Assembly: GCA_036897485.1 (NCBI GenBank)
Contig: JAYMTF010000064.1
Span: 1-60,572 of the forward strand
From: Pelargonium nanum
Lineage: Eukaryota; Streptophyta; Magnoliopsida; Geraniales; Geraniaceae
Direction: 5' to 3'
DNA length: 60,572 nt
Of this stretch, positions 36,326-49,432 are shown piece after piece; position 1 is the first letter of the stretch, and every line of letters begins with the position of its first letter. Both the position numbers and the translations under genes were made by a program. The notes beneath the pieces are model-generated. The model worked only from the letters and a program-made list of their open reading frames with translations, had not been told where the DNA came from and did not search any database.

Positions 36326-38250
36326 AGAAAAGAGACAAGGGCAGTTTATTTTGAACATGTTTGTTATTATGCTGAATAAATCTTGGTGAATAAATAATTA
36401 TTCAATGTCTACTGCACTGTTATCGATCTCTCTCTCTCTAGGACGACCCTTTCACATGATAGCGCCTACATAGTACATAGTAAAACTTAAACTTTCTCTA
36501 TCAGCTGAGGCTTAAATTTATAACAAGATCTATGTGGAAGTGAATGTAAGCTAACAGCTAAACTGGAAAGGAACACAAACTAGTGTAATTGAGTGAATTC
36601 TAAAATTAAATGTGCTACATGCAGTTTTACTGATGAATTAGGACAGACATATAAAGAGTTGTAGTTCTGGTAAATTTAATTAGCCAAGTCCTAAAATTGT
36701 GCATTATATTCATTATAGTAATGTAGTAGAGTTTTACTGATGAATAAACAAACTTGTAGTGATTGTTATTGGAATCAAAACCAAACCCAGATGCAATTGG
36801 AAGATTCAAATATTGTAAAAACCCAAAAGTTTGAAAAACATATTAAAACCTCTATCAGTAGCAAGAATCAAGGAAATGGACAATAGGAGTTGATTGTTTG
36901 GAGTCAAAATTCAGAGACGTACCAGCATTACAAAGAAAGTGTTGATGTGAAACCCTAACCCTAACCCTGAGCCTGAGATTTGTATGCTCTTCCCATTTTC
37001 CCCTTACAAGGGATGTCCCAGCGTCATGCTGTTGTAGTGATGATGTCATGGGAATGAAAATAATTGTTTTATTTGTTGCATTTAATTGCAGAAATCAGCA
37101 TAGGGTTGTTAGTTACGTGCAACTACCTCACCCCCTATCTATTTAATCATGCCCCCATCTACACACACATCTTTCAACTGTTTTTATTTTTATTTAATGG
37201 AATTAGTTACTATATATCTTTTTTTATAATTAACTTAATTTAATATGATTGTAAATTGAAATTGTAATGGTAAACTAGCAAATTCCTTGAATCTAACCGT
37301 AATTGAATGGTAAACCTACAAAAAACATAGAAAAAGACTTGAATGTAAATGAGACAAAACATGTGGATTTAAATTTCAAAGCCAGATTTTGGTCAAGTGA
37401 CAATAAGTGTGGGTGTGCACGAGAGAAAATTGACACTCTACCCTCAAATTCTTCTTTTCAATTTAGGATTATTTCACTTTTTCAATTACAATTTTAGTTT
37501 TGATAACAGAATGTGCTCTTAGATATTTTAATTTTCGAATTCAAGTGGATAACCATCATGATTTCAATGAATGACTTATAAATTACATATAAATATCAAA
37601 ACAGAATTTGTTATTTCAAAGTCTTTTTAACCGCTCTTGATTTTTACATAGGCGATGGTTCAATTATTTTATTTTCATATGATTTTTCGTTGAAGAAACA
37701 CATATTTAACATGATCGATATGTTGGTTCATCATCAATCTAATTCCTCTTGTTCAATATACACTTGCAGACGTGTTGTTATCATTTTATTTGTCGCCATA
37801 TTGGTGGAGGCTATGGCAGGTCTCCCATTTTTTTAAAGTTTTAGTTTGTCATTTCTATACTGAAAGTTGTTTTTTCATTTTCATTATGAGTAAGTAAATT
37901 TTGTTAACCAATGAGAAAATGACAATCTTGTGACATTGACAAAAAATTTCATGACAAATCCGTAATTGAGTACTTGTTTGAAACACTTTTTATAAGCTAA
38001 AACTTGCTTCAAATCTACTTTTAAAAGCCAATATTGTTTGGTAACAAAAATGAAAGAGTAGTGATTTTGCACAAATATGTATCTCTTGAAAGTTGAGTTT
38101 GAATCAAATTAGGTTGAGCAAATCATGAATGGCTAAAAAAAAGATGTTTCCAACAACAAAAAATTGGTCATCATGACACATGTGTTGTGTTATCATTTAT
38201 TAACATCATTCCCTACAACAATTAATCGTCAGCAGAGCTGATGGTCCATA
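36326..38250. other. Intergenic, no gene recognised
   Basis: About 1.9 kb of AT-rich DNA. A CT microsatellite follows the RLP 3' UTR (about 36426-36440), and three CCCTAA units occur at 36951-36968. No supported gene; the longest frames are about 60-65 residues. Confidence 0.65.
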
Positions 38251-38256
38251 TCTGCA

Positions 38257-38326
38257 CACGTGATACCATCAACGGCCACGATTCAATGTCTCAGGACGCA
38301 TCATAGTGACGTCGCGATGACGTCAT
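38257..38326 (+). promoter_or_regulatory. G-box and paired TGACG (as-1/CRE-like) sites upstream of pirin
   Basis: A G-box CACGTG lies at 38257-38262. Two bZIP-type TGACG motifs follow, at 38307-38311 and 38318-38322. The second lies within a full TGACGTCA palindrome (38318-38325). Paired TGACG sites are the signature of as-1 elements, bound by TGA factors in oxidative/salicylate responses, although the spacing here (6 bases) is one shorter than the classic element. G-boxes bind bZIP/bHLH factors. The function is inferred, not shown. Confidence 0.65.
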
Positions 38327-38454
38327 AAACATAAGTAGGCCCCACTGGAGCTTTAGGAAACTCCCTTCCCAAGAGGGCTTATTGGCTGCCAACACTTCCT
38401 TTGACCTCCCCAAAACAAAACACCCATTCGGTGTTTACTCTGTTTCTTGCTTTC

Positions 38455-38462
38455 TATATATA
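38455..38462 (+). promoter_or_regulatory. TATA box of the pirin gene
   Basis: TATATATA lies 81 bases before the start codon, following the bZIP-site cluster by about 130 bases. Confidence 0.65.
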
Positions 38463-38535
38463 GTTTCAAACAAAACCACACCACAACACAAAACATATCT
38501 GCAAATCTATTTTCCACTAAACTCTGAATTCAAAC

Positions 38536-40249
38536 ATGACTCAAGACCATGAGATCTCGACCGTTGCTCTCAAAGAACCTCGAGCTGTGGTCAGAAAGTT
38601 CTTGGCTAGGCCTCAGCATGAAGGAGTAGGAGCTGTTGTCAGAAGAAGCATTGGAAGGTAAATTATTTATTACAGATTCTTTAACTTTTCTTCATGAATT
38701 CGAGCTGTTTGGCTTAATGGGTTGTGCTTGTTTTTCAGATTTGAGTTGAAATACTTTGATCCTTTTCTTGTTCTTGATGAATTCTCAGGTGGGTCTGTGT
38801 ATGTCTCTGTTTTTCAATTATCTCCTCTGTTTGTTCATTAAATATGATGGTTTTTGCTAAAAAGGTTTTGGGTTTTGAAATGTTGCAGTTACTGCTCCAG
38901 CTGGGTTTCCTGATCATCCACATAGAGGTATGCTAGTTTCTTGGCAGTCATGTCAATTTTTAGTATTTTCTTGAAAATTTCGAGTTTTTGGTTTCATTGT
39001 TGTGTTTCTTTTACTGTTTTTCAGGCTTCGAGACAGTTACTTACATGTTGCAGGTATGGTTATTTTGCTCTTTTTACTTCAAAATAGTAATAAAAATGAT
39101 CATAATTTCATTATCTTGTTGTGTGTGAAGCAAGGAATAGCATGCTTGTTTCTTTGTGTCTGAATTTAAGGTTAACTAGTCAACAGCACATGATTTTGTA
39201 CCTTAGACTTTAAGTAATGTGTAGCTAAACCAGCTATGATTTGAAAATTTTGTATACGCTTTCTCTCCTAGTTTGCAAAAATGACTTTAGTAGACACAAA
39301 ATAGTAAATTTTGTACTAATTACATTGGTTGCATGATTAGGGAGTTGTTACACATGAAGATTTTGAAGGGCACAAGGGGACAATTGGAGCCGGCGACTTG
39401 CAATGGATGACCGCAGGAAGAGGGATCGTTCACTCGGAAATGCCCGCAGAAATCGGGACCCAGAAGGGTTTGCAGCTGTGGATCAACCTCTCCTCCAAGA
39501 ACAAAATGTAAGCCATTATGTAAAATTAGTCAAGATCGATTAAAGTTGGAAAATTTAAGCTCGAATGATGATGGCGTCGCATAAGGTCAAGTGTGACTAT
39601 TATGATTCCTTCGTCACTACAAATTGTGTTTGTACATGTAGGAACCTTTTAATGATGATGTGCACCAAATGCTTGTGCCACTACCTTTACCATATAGTGC
39701 TTTTTTTGAACAACTTGTTATTTGTTTGTGTTAAATCGCAGGATTGAGCCGAGGTACCAAGAGATATCGAGTAAAGACGTAGCAGAAGCCGAAAAGGATG
39801 GGATCGAGGTGAGAGTTATCGCGGGAGAAGCCTTGGGGGCCAAGTCACCAATCTACACAAGAACACCAACAATGTACTTGGACTTCACAATGAAACCAGG
39901 AGCTCACCTTCAGCAGCCAATTCCGGCTTCATGGAACTCATTTGTGTATGTGTTGGAAGGGGAGGGTGTTTTCGGGAGCAAGAAATGTTCGCCGGTGACC
40001 GCCCATCACCTCCTCCTTCTCGGAGGACACGGGGACGGGTTGGAGGCATGGAACAAGTCCGCCAAGGCGGTGAGGTTCATATTGGTTGGAGGGAAGCCTT
40101 TGAGTGAGCCTCTGGTGCAGTTTGGACCTTTTGTTATGAACACTCAAGAGGAGATTGATCAAACCATTGATGATTTTGACAATTGCATCAATGGATTCGA
40201 GAAGGCGAGGCACTGGAGATCGGAAGCTGCCATCGATCTCGGGTTTTAG
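38536..40249 (+). CDS. Pirin-like cupin protein
   Basis: Exons 38536-38657, 38739-38788, 38889-38927, 39025-39053, 39341-39507 and 39742-40249 give 304 residues. It has the bicupin fold of the pirin family. The N-terminal cupin carries the metal ligands in FPDHPHRGFETVTY (His67, His69) and GRGIVHSEMP (His111, Glu113), the same spacing as in human pirin, so iron binding is expected. The C-terminal cupin (EARVIAGEALG-like region to LGGHGDGLEAW) ends in a family-typical 'GPFVMNTQEEIDQTIDDF' segment. Plant pirins have been linked to G-alpha signalling, ABA/light responses and quercetin oxidation; which applies here is unknown. The start is the first ATG after a leader of about 45 bases following the TATA box. 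The promoter contains a G-box and paired TGACG motifs. Confidence 0.94.
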
Positions 40250-43105
40250 CTCTTGTTCTCATTTCGATTCGTTTGTTGATTTTGAAACAACTATAGAAAA
40301 AAATATTAGTTCAAGTTGTTATGTATTTGGTCTCTATTGTAACTAATTATGCTTACTATATTTTACTGACAAGTAGCAAGAAGAATGTTAGAATATATAT
40401 AGTTCAACTTCGAGATCTCATTTGAGTTTTTACTGTTTACATAAATCTCGAAAATCGTAATGAGGAAGGCTCATCACATTTAGTTTGAGCTCATGAACGC
40501 TTTCTCGTTGCCATAGCAAGATCGAGCACATGAAAGTGCAAGTGAAATCTCTCTCTCAAAACTTAAGTGTCCACTTTTTTAATTTAGTTAGCAAGTTATA
40601 AATGAATATATTAAAATATTAAAATACTGACATCTTTTCATCTCTATCCTAAATATAATTTAATGGCCTGAATCAAATACATTTTCTCAGTACTGGTGAG
40701 CATTGTGAATTAAATCACATTAAGTGCATGGAGAAATTATGAAAAAAAGGCTAATATTGTGTAGCTTATATAAAAAAAACGTTTTATTTTAAAATTACAT
40801 GTTTTAGAGCTCCTCAATTAAATTATGTTATTGATTATAGAGTGTAAGGTTCCTAAGCCAAAAATTATTTGACTTAAGTTAAGTCACTCATTAAAATGTT
40901 TGGATCCAGCGGGTCGCTCCGCTCTCAGAAATTTACTTGGGCAGGTAAATTGATATTTTAACGTGGTGCCAAGCTCTCACTAATCACTTGATTTAGGCTC
41001 AGACAAATAATTATTGAATTAAATTCTTTATACTCTTGATTATAACTATACAGTTGTTTGTGATACATTTTCATTTAAGTTGAGACCATAATAAATTCTT
41101 AATTTTGTTAAATTACTTATGAGATAGTTGCAAAAACAGTTTATAGTTGCAAGTGGGTGATACAACAATGTATTATGTTGTTACTATGATACATAAATAT
41201 CATGCTATGCATGAACATGAAGGATAATTATGTTCGTGTAAATTGTTTCTTCTACTTATAATTTCCAAGTCAAAATCTATGGTGTATTTATTGATTTGGA
41301 ATAGAGTCCAATCCTATTGCTATATTTTTACTTTGACGTTCGAGATGATAATATACCGTGGTCAGATATTAGGGGGAATATTATCATTTCTACCACTCAT
41401 TTATTACAATTTATAGTTGGCCAGAATTAATTCAACGAGTCTTTTGTCATTTGTTTATATTAAAATTTTGTAAGTAACTTACTCACTGTGAAATCGTCAC
41501 GCGCTCAAAAATGGTACAATTATTTTCTATTTTGTTGCTAAAAATAAGATCCGGTCCTTTTGGAGAGAATCTAGAGTAAAGACGTATCTAAACTCTATCA
41601 TGGCCCCCTGTCTCACCAAGACCCCAATTGGATTTCCGCCTCATCGAGACTCCATCAAAGGTCTCCATCTTGTTGAGTCATTTTCAATATTATCATCTCG
41701 TCGGGCCACCACAACGACGTCTCACTTGGTTTGGACATTGAGACGCTACCCCGAACGATAGACATTCTCAAGGGTTCAATTCTTCTATGTAATGCTTGAA
41801 GGGCTTATATGAGCACTGAAACTCATCTAGCGTTTGTGGGTGGATCGCTTGGAAGGCTAGAACTCCAACACTCAAACCGAACCACACTTCCCCAATGATC
41901 AACCACAAGACGACATGTGACGATGTTGATAGTATGTACAAATAGCCATTTTTTGGTAAGAGAAAGAAAATTCACACAATATACATGAAACTTTTTCTTC
42001 TCTAGAAACGATCTCTAAAGTCCTCTCAGTTGCAGTTGTAGTCACTTGGATCCAAAAAGCTTAAACATTATTCCATGTTCTCTTTTTCGTCCACACTTTA
42101 ATATACATTGTTATATGAGTGTTGTTTATTATGCTAATTAGTATATCATCGTATTTGCATTAAAAAAATAAATTCTGACCAAATCGTCTAATCCTTTTTG
42201 ATAGTTGACAAATGATGACATGATTGATATCACGAGTGAGAGCTGAATATGTAAAGTCTGTTTTTGTGTAAACTAGTTAATTTTTATTTTATTATATATA
42301 TATACGCTCCAGTTAGTCCTAATTAATTGAAATGATATAGATATAACTCCTATTTTGTCTATAACTAAAAGAAAACTTCTAAACTCTGGATGAACTCGTA
42401 CTCGATCCGTAATTCGTATCTAATTATAGCATGGTATCTTAGAGTAGATCCACTTAATATATTAATACTTTATTAGTCTTAAATGAGCATTTTTATTTCT
42501 ATTTAGTTAGTATGATGTATTTATTGTCGTATTCTCTTGATTATATGTCAAAGAAGACATTGATTATTCATTCATAACTAAGTTTCAAAGAGAAAAAAAA
42601 GTGAAGTTCGTTTGAAACAAAATTTTAAATAAAACATAGACACTTAGGAGAGAAGGAATAAAAAAGAAAAGATTTTTTTTGGTAAACCTAAACTACACCA
42701 AGACTTAGCAACAAAATGGGCTTGAAGATGACATAATATGATGATTGAAGCTGCAAATCTAGTTTGAGAGTTGAGACTGAAATAGAAACCGAATTATAAG
42801 AAAAGAAACAAAACACAAAATTGTATTTTGCGACAAGCTCAGAAAATGGCTAACCTGTGAAAGTCACGTGCACCACCATTATCGCCCAAGTCCCCACCTT
42901 TACGGGCTCTTTCTTCATTTTCCAAAGTGCCCACTTAGCTTGCACTTCTCTTCATTGTTCTTCTTCTTCAGCTGAACAAAGAAAAAATCTGCAGAAAAGA
43001 AGAAGAGAGACAGAGAGAGAGGGAGGATTTAGATCTGGGTCTGGGAATTGGGTTCTGGGTTTTCGGAAAAATTTGGACTTTGCAGAGAAAAAAAAGGAAG
43101 AGAAA
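40250..43105. other. Intergenic, no gene recognised
   Basis: About 2.9 kb between pirin and XylT. It is mostly AT-rich. A patch of more balanced composition at about 41540-41950 has words such as 'ccccctgtctcaccaagaccc' and may be a transposon fragment, but it has no open frame of note. The last 200 bases are the XylT leader, with CT/GA-rich tracts. Confidence 0.6.
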
Positions 43106-46100
43106 ATGAACAGAAAACAGTCCACTCTTCTGAAGATCCTTCTCTTTCTCTTTGTCTTCAACTCCCTCTCTCTCTACCTCTACTTCTCCGCCCACCCCAA
43201 GACCCATTCCTTGAACCGCTCCTCTCTCCCCGAAAATCGCCACCAACCTCCGCCGGAAAATCCGCAACACCAGCTCACACAATTCGACATCGATCACGCC
43301 AAGCCATGGCCCATACTCCCCTCCTACCTCCCCTGGTCCCACCAGAACACCCAAATCCCCTTCCGCTCCTGCGAGGGCTACTTCGGAAACGGCTACACCC
43401 GCCGTCTCGATCTCCTCCGCCCGACCGCCGCCGCCGCCGCATCCGGCGGAAGCGGGTGGTTCAGATGCTTGTACAGCGACACTCTGCGGAGCTCGATATG
43501 TGAGGGAGGGAGGGTGAGGATGGTGCCGGAGAGGATACGGATGTCGAGGGGAGGGGAGAGCTTGGAGGAGGTGATTGGCCGAGGAGAGGAGGAGGAGCTG
43601 CCGGAGTTTGAGGATGGTGCTTTTGAGGTTGATGGTGGGGATTTAGGGTTTGTGAAGGAGAAGAAGCTGGCCACTCAAGATTTTCTTGATCGTTATGTGC
43701 CGGAAGGGGAGATTATGAGGCACACCATGAGGGCATTGATCAAGTCGATTCGAGTAGTCCGAACCGATGAATTCGAGTGTAAGGAGGTGATGTTTTGCTT
43801 ATTTGATTGGTGATCTTTTGTTTGGTTAGATTTGAAGATTTGATTGTTTAGATTTGTTGGTTTTTTGGAGGTATGCTGTTTGAATTGAATGCAATTATAA
43901 TTGGGGGGTCTATTGATTTAAAGCAAAGCTTTAAAGGTTGCTAAGTTAGGAAGATTCTGCTTGGTTGTCTCCTAAAACTTGGGGTTATTTAGTGTATACC
44001 CAAACTCATAATTAACTTCTGGTGATTCTCAACAAGTTTTATCAGTAGGGTTATAAAAAGAAAGTTTAGGCCTTTGGGCTATCTGCTAGTTTTTTTTCAT
44101 AGAAAAACTTTTTCTTTCATCTTCTTTTTGTCGCTATGGCAGTTTTTTGGTTCATTTATTCTTCTGACCCTTAGTCTTTACTTGCAGTGGATTGAGGAGC
44201 CAACGCTACTGGTCACCCGCTTTGAGTATGCAAACCTTTTCCACACTGTGACGGATTGGTACAGTGCGTATGTGTCGTCTAGAGTAACTGGCTTGCCTAA
44301 CCGACCTCGTCTGGTTTTTGTGGATGGCCACTGTACAGTATGTTTTCTGATTTCTCTCTTTCTTTTCTGGGCTGTGTTGTTTTTTACAAGTGGAATGGCT
44401 CTATTTCTTGTCATTGAATTCTTTGCGGTAGAGTTTGCAATAGCTGACTCCAACATAGTTTTGGGAAAGGCTTTTTTGCTGTTATTGAGTGAGCAATAGA
44501 TAAGCAAAAGTCAAGATACATGGATGACCTTTAGTTAAGGGTGAGTGATAGGAATCTAGATGGAATATTAGGAGATTGAGCATGAATTGCATTATGTGGG
44601 TTGTTGATCCATAAAATGGATGTTGCCTCAAATGAATATTGGTACAGAGTAAGCATAAATGCATAATCATTATTATATCATATCCCTCCGAAATTTAGCT
44701 GTCTTATATTGACGGCGGGGCTTTTGGGCTACTATTTTAGCAGAAAGCAAAACCTGGATTTCCATTGGAGTGTGTATCGCAGCACATCAAGTTAAAAGAA
44801 GCTCTCTATTGAAATTCAGTTATAATCTTGTGTATATTCCATGTTCATCGTCTATTTAGGTTAAAGGGAGCACATTATAGAGTTTAACATTTTCTTCTTG
44901 TGTGTAATGTAAAATCGCAAATGAGCTAGTTTTCTTTACTTATTTTACCATGATGTCCAATCCATACCTACTATAAAAGTTAAATAAAAAAAGTATTTAT
45001 AATGCGCGTTAGAGTGCTACATCATCAAAATTTAAATTTTACTCAAACTTTTTTCTTAAGTATGAATATTTTTTTTTTTCAAATTTAAAATCGGTTAATA
45101 TTCGTATAGTTAAATCGTAAAATATTAGCCCAAAATCGTAAATCCAACCCAACTTAATGGAAAACCATAAATGAGAAATTAAGAAAATCATTATAATTTG
45201 TACAAGTATCTGAAAAAAATAAGTCATATATAAAGTGTATTATGTCCAATATTTTTATTTATTCTAATTATACATATCTCTAAAATGTGTGTTAAATTTT
45301 AATAACTGGATAACACACGGTGATTTAGTCTTCCACCTTTTTATTTAGCTAATTTACTTCACATTTATCCAATGTGAGACTTTAACCAACTTCAATACTC
45401 CTCTTATGTACGAGCCTCACAGTTTTCTTATCATTTGAGGGCTCGACACGTGCACAATTAGGGGCCATATTGTAGACACTTCTTTTTGTAAGCAGACCGG
45501 AGAACACGTGATGGGACATCATAAACGGGCCACCTTCGTGGCAGAGTCAAAACCTGCTCTTATACCATGTGGAATCTCAAATGAGAGAATTATATATATC
45601 TCTTGAATTATACTTTACAAGGAGATACACTATATATATAGAAATACACAGGGTCTAAATTAGGAAAGAAAATAATCAGAAAATCAACCACAATAAATAC
45701 ACATTCAATCCTACACAGTCAACTCTAACATTGTGCATTTCATATGATATAAAAACTTAAATTACTTAATCATTTGGTTCTCATCACATAATTTTCATAT
45801 GACCAATGTTCCTAATCGTAATTGTCTATAGTTGTTTTCTTTCATATTCCGAGCAACACACGAGTAACCAACTTGTATTCACTGAATATAAGCAATCCCA
45901 CCTCTCTTTAATTTACAGTGTTATGAACATGCCAACTTTAGATTAACAACAATTTTCTAATGTTAGCATGTCATACTTAGTAATGAGTTATAAACTGGGA
46001 ACTGTGAAATAACCTAATATATTATCTTGGGGAGTTCAACAAATTTTTAGGGTGTTGAATGACATCCTATGAGAGGGAGAGAGTGAGATACTCTACTATC

Positions 46101-47432
46101 AACTTGATATGTGACAATGACTAGTGGCACTAGTACTCTGTACTCCTTTACTGTACAATCCTTGTCTTGTTTTGTCCATCTGATGATTTTTTAGGCATAT
46201 ATGTAACTGTGTTCACTGCCTCCTAAGTATTGGGAGTAGGTTTTCATTAAAGAAATGCAGCCTGGTGAAACTTTTTCGAACAAATTGAAATCAGTTGGTG
46301 CTGACAATATTGTCAGCTCCTTTCTTTGGTGGAGCCAATCCATTAACTTGGCTATCCATTTCTTAGGAGAAGATATTGTCCTTGAATGGGCTGACTGAAA
46401 TTGCATATATGTTTTCTTGTCGTCATGGACCCTACTTGGCTGTAACACTGTTTCTTTGTTAGCTCAATATATTTAGTAAAGACTATTATGCTGGTCATTG
46501 CTTATTCATCTTAGCAGACATAAGTAATTATATACAGTTTTTCACCCTTTCTTCTCTAGATTTAATTGTAATAATCAATTGCTTGTCTAGCATTCTGTCA
46601 CTCTGCTTTTACCTTTTGACCTCATTCCACCGAGTTTTATGCACGTTTTCTGTGATTGTAATCTGAGCTTGAATTTTTGCTATGTTCTCATCCTTTGTTT
46701 AACTATCAGGCACCTCTGGAGGAAACATGGAAAGCGTTGTTTTCTGGCATCAGATATGCTAAAGACTTTAGTGGTCCAGTTTGTTTTCGTCATGCTATTC
46801 TCTCTCCTTTAGGATATGAGACTGTATTATTCAAGGGTCTGACTGAAGATGTAGATTGTATTGGTGAATCTTCTCACAATCTGTGGCAAAACCCCGACCA
46901 CCGCAAAACTGCTAGATTGTCTGAGTTTGGAGAAATGATTAGAGCGTCGTTTGGGTTGCCAGTTGATAGACATCATGTACAGAAGAATGTTTCGGGTCAT
47001 AATGTCCTTTTTGTTCGACGTGAAGATTATTTAGCCCATCCACGTCATGGTGGTAAAGTTGAATCAAGACTTAGCAATGAGCAAGAAGTCTTTGATTCCT
47101 TAAAGAGCTGGGCATCCAATCACATGGAATGCAAAGTGAATCTTATCAATGGATTGTTTGCACACATGTCCATGAAAGAGCAAGTCCGAGCCATTCAAGA
47201 TGCTTCGGTTATCATTGGTGCTCACGGTGCAGGTCTCACTCACATAGTATCTGCGACTCCAAATACTGTAATTCTAGAGATTATTAGTGTTGAATTTAGA
47301 CGCCCTCATTTTCAATACATTGCCCGCTGGAAAGGCCTGGAGTATCATGCTATAAATCTCGATGATTCATATGCTAATCCTTTGGATGTTGTTGACAAGC
47401 TTAGTGGCATATTGAGAAGTCTTGGATGCTGA
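43106..47432 (+). CDS. XYLT: Beta-1,2-xylosyltransferase of N-glycans (GT61)
   Basis: A Golgi type II membrane enzyme that adds beta-1,2-xylose to the core mannose of N-glycans, the plant-specific glycan epitope. Exons 43106-43786, 44188-44337 and 46710-47432 encode 517 residues. A short cytosolic N-terminus precedes the membrane anchor (about 8-29, LLKILLFLFVFNSLSLYLYF), then a Pro/His-rich stem. The catalytic region begins near KPWPILPSYLPW and includes SCEGYFGNGYTRR, WIEEPTLLVTRFEYANLFHT, GPVCFRHAILSPLGYET, NVLFVRREDYLAHPRHGGK and QDASVIIGAHGAGLTHIV (the GT61 signature). It ends in LRSLGC, as in Arabidopsis XYLT. The Ala run (AAAAA) before the WFRC motif is encoded by a GCC/GCT repeat. Intron 2 is 2.37 kb and contains an LTR-element relic. 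The start is chosen because it directly precedes the anchor. A longer upstream reading without a family match is rejected. Confidence 0.95.
45400..45730 (-). mobile_element. LTR-retrotransposon relic inside XylT intron 2
   Basis: On the minus strand a sequence starting 'tgttagagttgactg' (45730) runs about 160 bases through a TATA-like 'ctatatatatag' to 'gagattcca' (about 45571). It is followed at once by 'tggtataagagc', one base away from the initiator-Met-tRNA primer-binding site used by plant Copia/TRIM elements. The next 170 bases have no coding potential and no second LTR was seen, so this looks like the 5' LTR and leader of a truncated element. Boundaries are approximate. Confidence 0.65.
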
Positions 47433-49409
47433 AAAAATTTGGTATTGGCTCGACTCTGTTTCATAAGGTGACAGTGTCTGGAAATCTCTTGTGCTTTATC
47501 TATCTTTAGGAATGCTCTTCCTGCATTGATGTCTTGTTGAAGAACAGATTCATAACTTATCCAACTTTCCGGTGAACTTATGTGATATGTCCTACATATA
47601 CTTAAATGCAGAAAAAGCTGCTGAAGCAAATGTACAAGAAGAAAGATTTGTGGCTTGGTAGGATTTGTAATGAAATGGTATATTTTTCCAGCAGTGGACA
47701 GTGGATAACCACCGGCAAAAAAGACGAGGATTGGAGCAGATTCAGTCTTGATAACACTGTTACGGTTCTTTCCAATTATTCAAACCCCTCCTATTGTTGG
47801 GTGCTGACAGGTTTGAGTTTAAATTCTATACTCGAGGACCAATTCTTTACTAATGACACGACATCTTCATCGTCTTCTTCCTCTGGCTCTATGAGTTTGT
47901 GATAACCTTGGCTTGTAGAATATTAGGATACTGTACGCATTTAATTTCAATTGATCATTCTTTCAAAATATAGTACTCCTTTTTATTTTCTGGAATTCAT
48001 ATAGTTCTATCTTGCATCTGTTTTGATGCAACTAAAGCTTATACTTGACTTGTTTTCCTGTGAATTAGATTTTTCCCCTTAGACCCTCATGGGCTCTTCT
48101 TTTATCAACTCGAGGGGTTCTCGCTCATTCATTTCAGAGATATTGTTGATAAGACATGGATAACAAAGTAACCATAATCAAAAGTGTTGAATTTGATAAT
48201 GGGGTACACATAATGTTTGAGCTTCCACTACTAACAAATTTTTACTAATATATTTAGTTCGTTCACATTATTATCTATCCACTTTGATAGAAAGTGAACA
48301 ATTATTGTACTACTTGTGGTAGAAGTTATGCAGAAATTTCAACAGAGTTTCTCTTGTATTAAGTCGCGAACTTCATACAATCAAACTACAATTTTCAATT
48401 CGTATCTTAAGTTGTCACGTATGGTTTCTAAATTTAGTCAAATTTGAAATTTTCATCTCATAATGAATGCTGTATTCAAAAATTTGAAAGTACAGTTACA
48501 AATCAACAAAAAAAAATAATTTTGTATCTTAACAATGAACTTAAGGTTATTGGATAAAAGGCAACAAAGATATTCTCAAATGTGGATGTGAACAAGATGA
48601 AGCCTACAGTGCGTATGAGCTTTCTTCTCCCAATCAATAGTTAGTGACCAGTCGTACAATTACTTTTGAATTCTCGTGAACATATGTTCTAACATATATT
48701 CAATGGATATTAATTAAATTATCATAAGACTGTTATTTGTAATTCATGCTATAACTCATTTTCTAAACAGAAAAATATATAATCATTTTGAGACAAAAAT
48801 AAGTCAGAGAGTAGTACATTTTTATACTATAGTTAAACAAGACTAATCTGGCATTGTTACCAAACATGCGCTTAGTCTTAGTGGTGATATAATATTTCAC
48901 TTTTTTTTTTTTTTCACAATGAAGAATACTAGCACCGCCTAATCTCTGAACTCCAACACACCACTTCTCATCTGCTAATCGATGCCGTCTGCTCAGGTTT
49001 GTTTTTCTTTTCGTTTCTGGGTTTGTTGAGGAAGACGAAGGACGGCCTCTGCGCGGTATCATCGGCTTCTGTTATTTCTGAGAACGATATTCCAAATCTG
49101 TAATTGATTCTCTATTCATTTTCTGATATCGCTTTAACAAGATCTTTCAATTTATCATTGCAATCTCACAGATTTAGAAGAAGACGAAACCAATTAGAAA
49201 ACAACCCAACCAAAGCCCCACACCTGCACCTCCACGGCTGCTCCATCTGTCCGTACCGAGACCCTCAATTCTTCTGAAAGGTACTGTATTCGCATTCTAA
49301 TTTACATATTTAGGGCCAAACGGAGAATGCCCACATGGTGTTCGACGAAATGCCAGAGTGAGTTTCTGAAAATGAATGAGCGATGTGATTGTAGATAGGT
49401 GAAGAGACG
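47433..49409. other. XylT 3' end and promoter of the next gene
   Basis: About 2 kb. A 98-residue reading at 47606-47902 ends in a Ser run and most likely belongs to the XylT 3' UTR. The rest is AT-rich up to about 48950, where composition changes and probable leader exons of the small gene at 49433 start (donor-like sites near 49281). Confidence 0.55.
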
Positions 49410-49430
49410 AAGAAGAAGAAGAAGAAGAAG
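49410..49430. repeat. GAA microsatellite just before a start codon
   Basis: Seven GAA/AGA triplets end two bases before the ATG of the small membrane protein. Length variation here could affect translation; this is inference. Confidence 0.7.
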
Positions 49431-49432
49431 GA

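Noticed and set aside
42857..43105. N-terminal extension of XylT from an upstream ATG at 42857
   Set aside because: The extension is low-complexity leader sequence; the ATG at 43106 directly precedes the type II anchor as in known XylT proteins.
43393..43674. Antisense frame over XylT exon 1
   Set aside because: Shadow of GC-rich coding sequence, Ser/Pro-rich without domain resemblance.
47606..47902. 98-residue open frame after XylT ending in a Ser run
   Set aside because: Lies where the XylT 3' UTR is expected, has no family resemblance, and the Ser run comes from a simple tct/tcc repeat.
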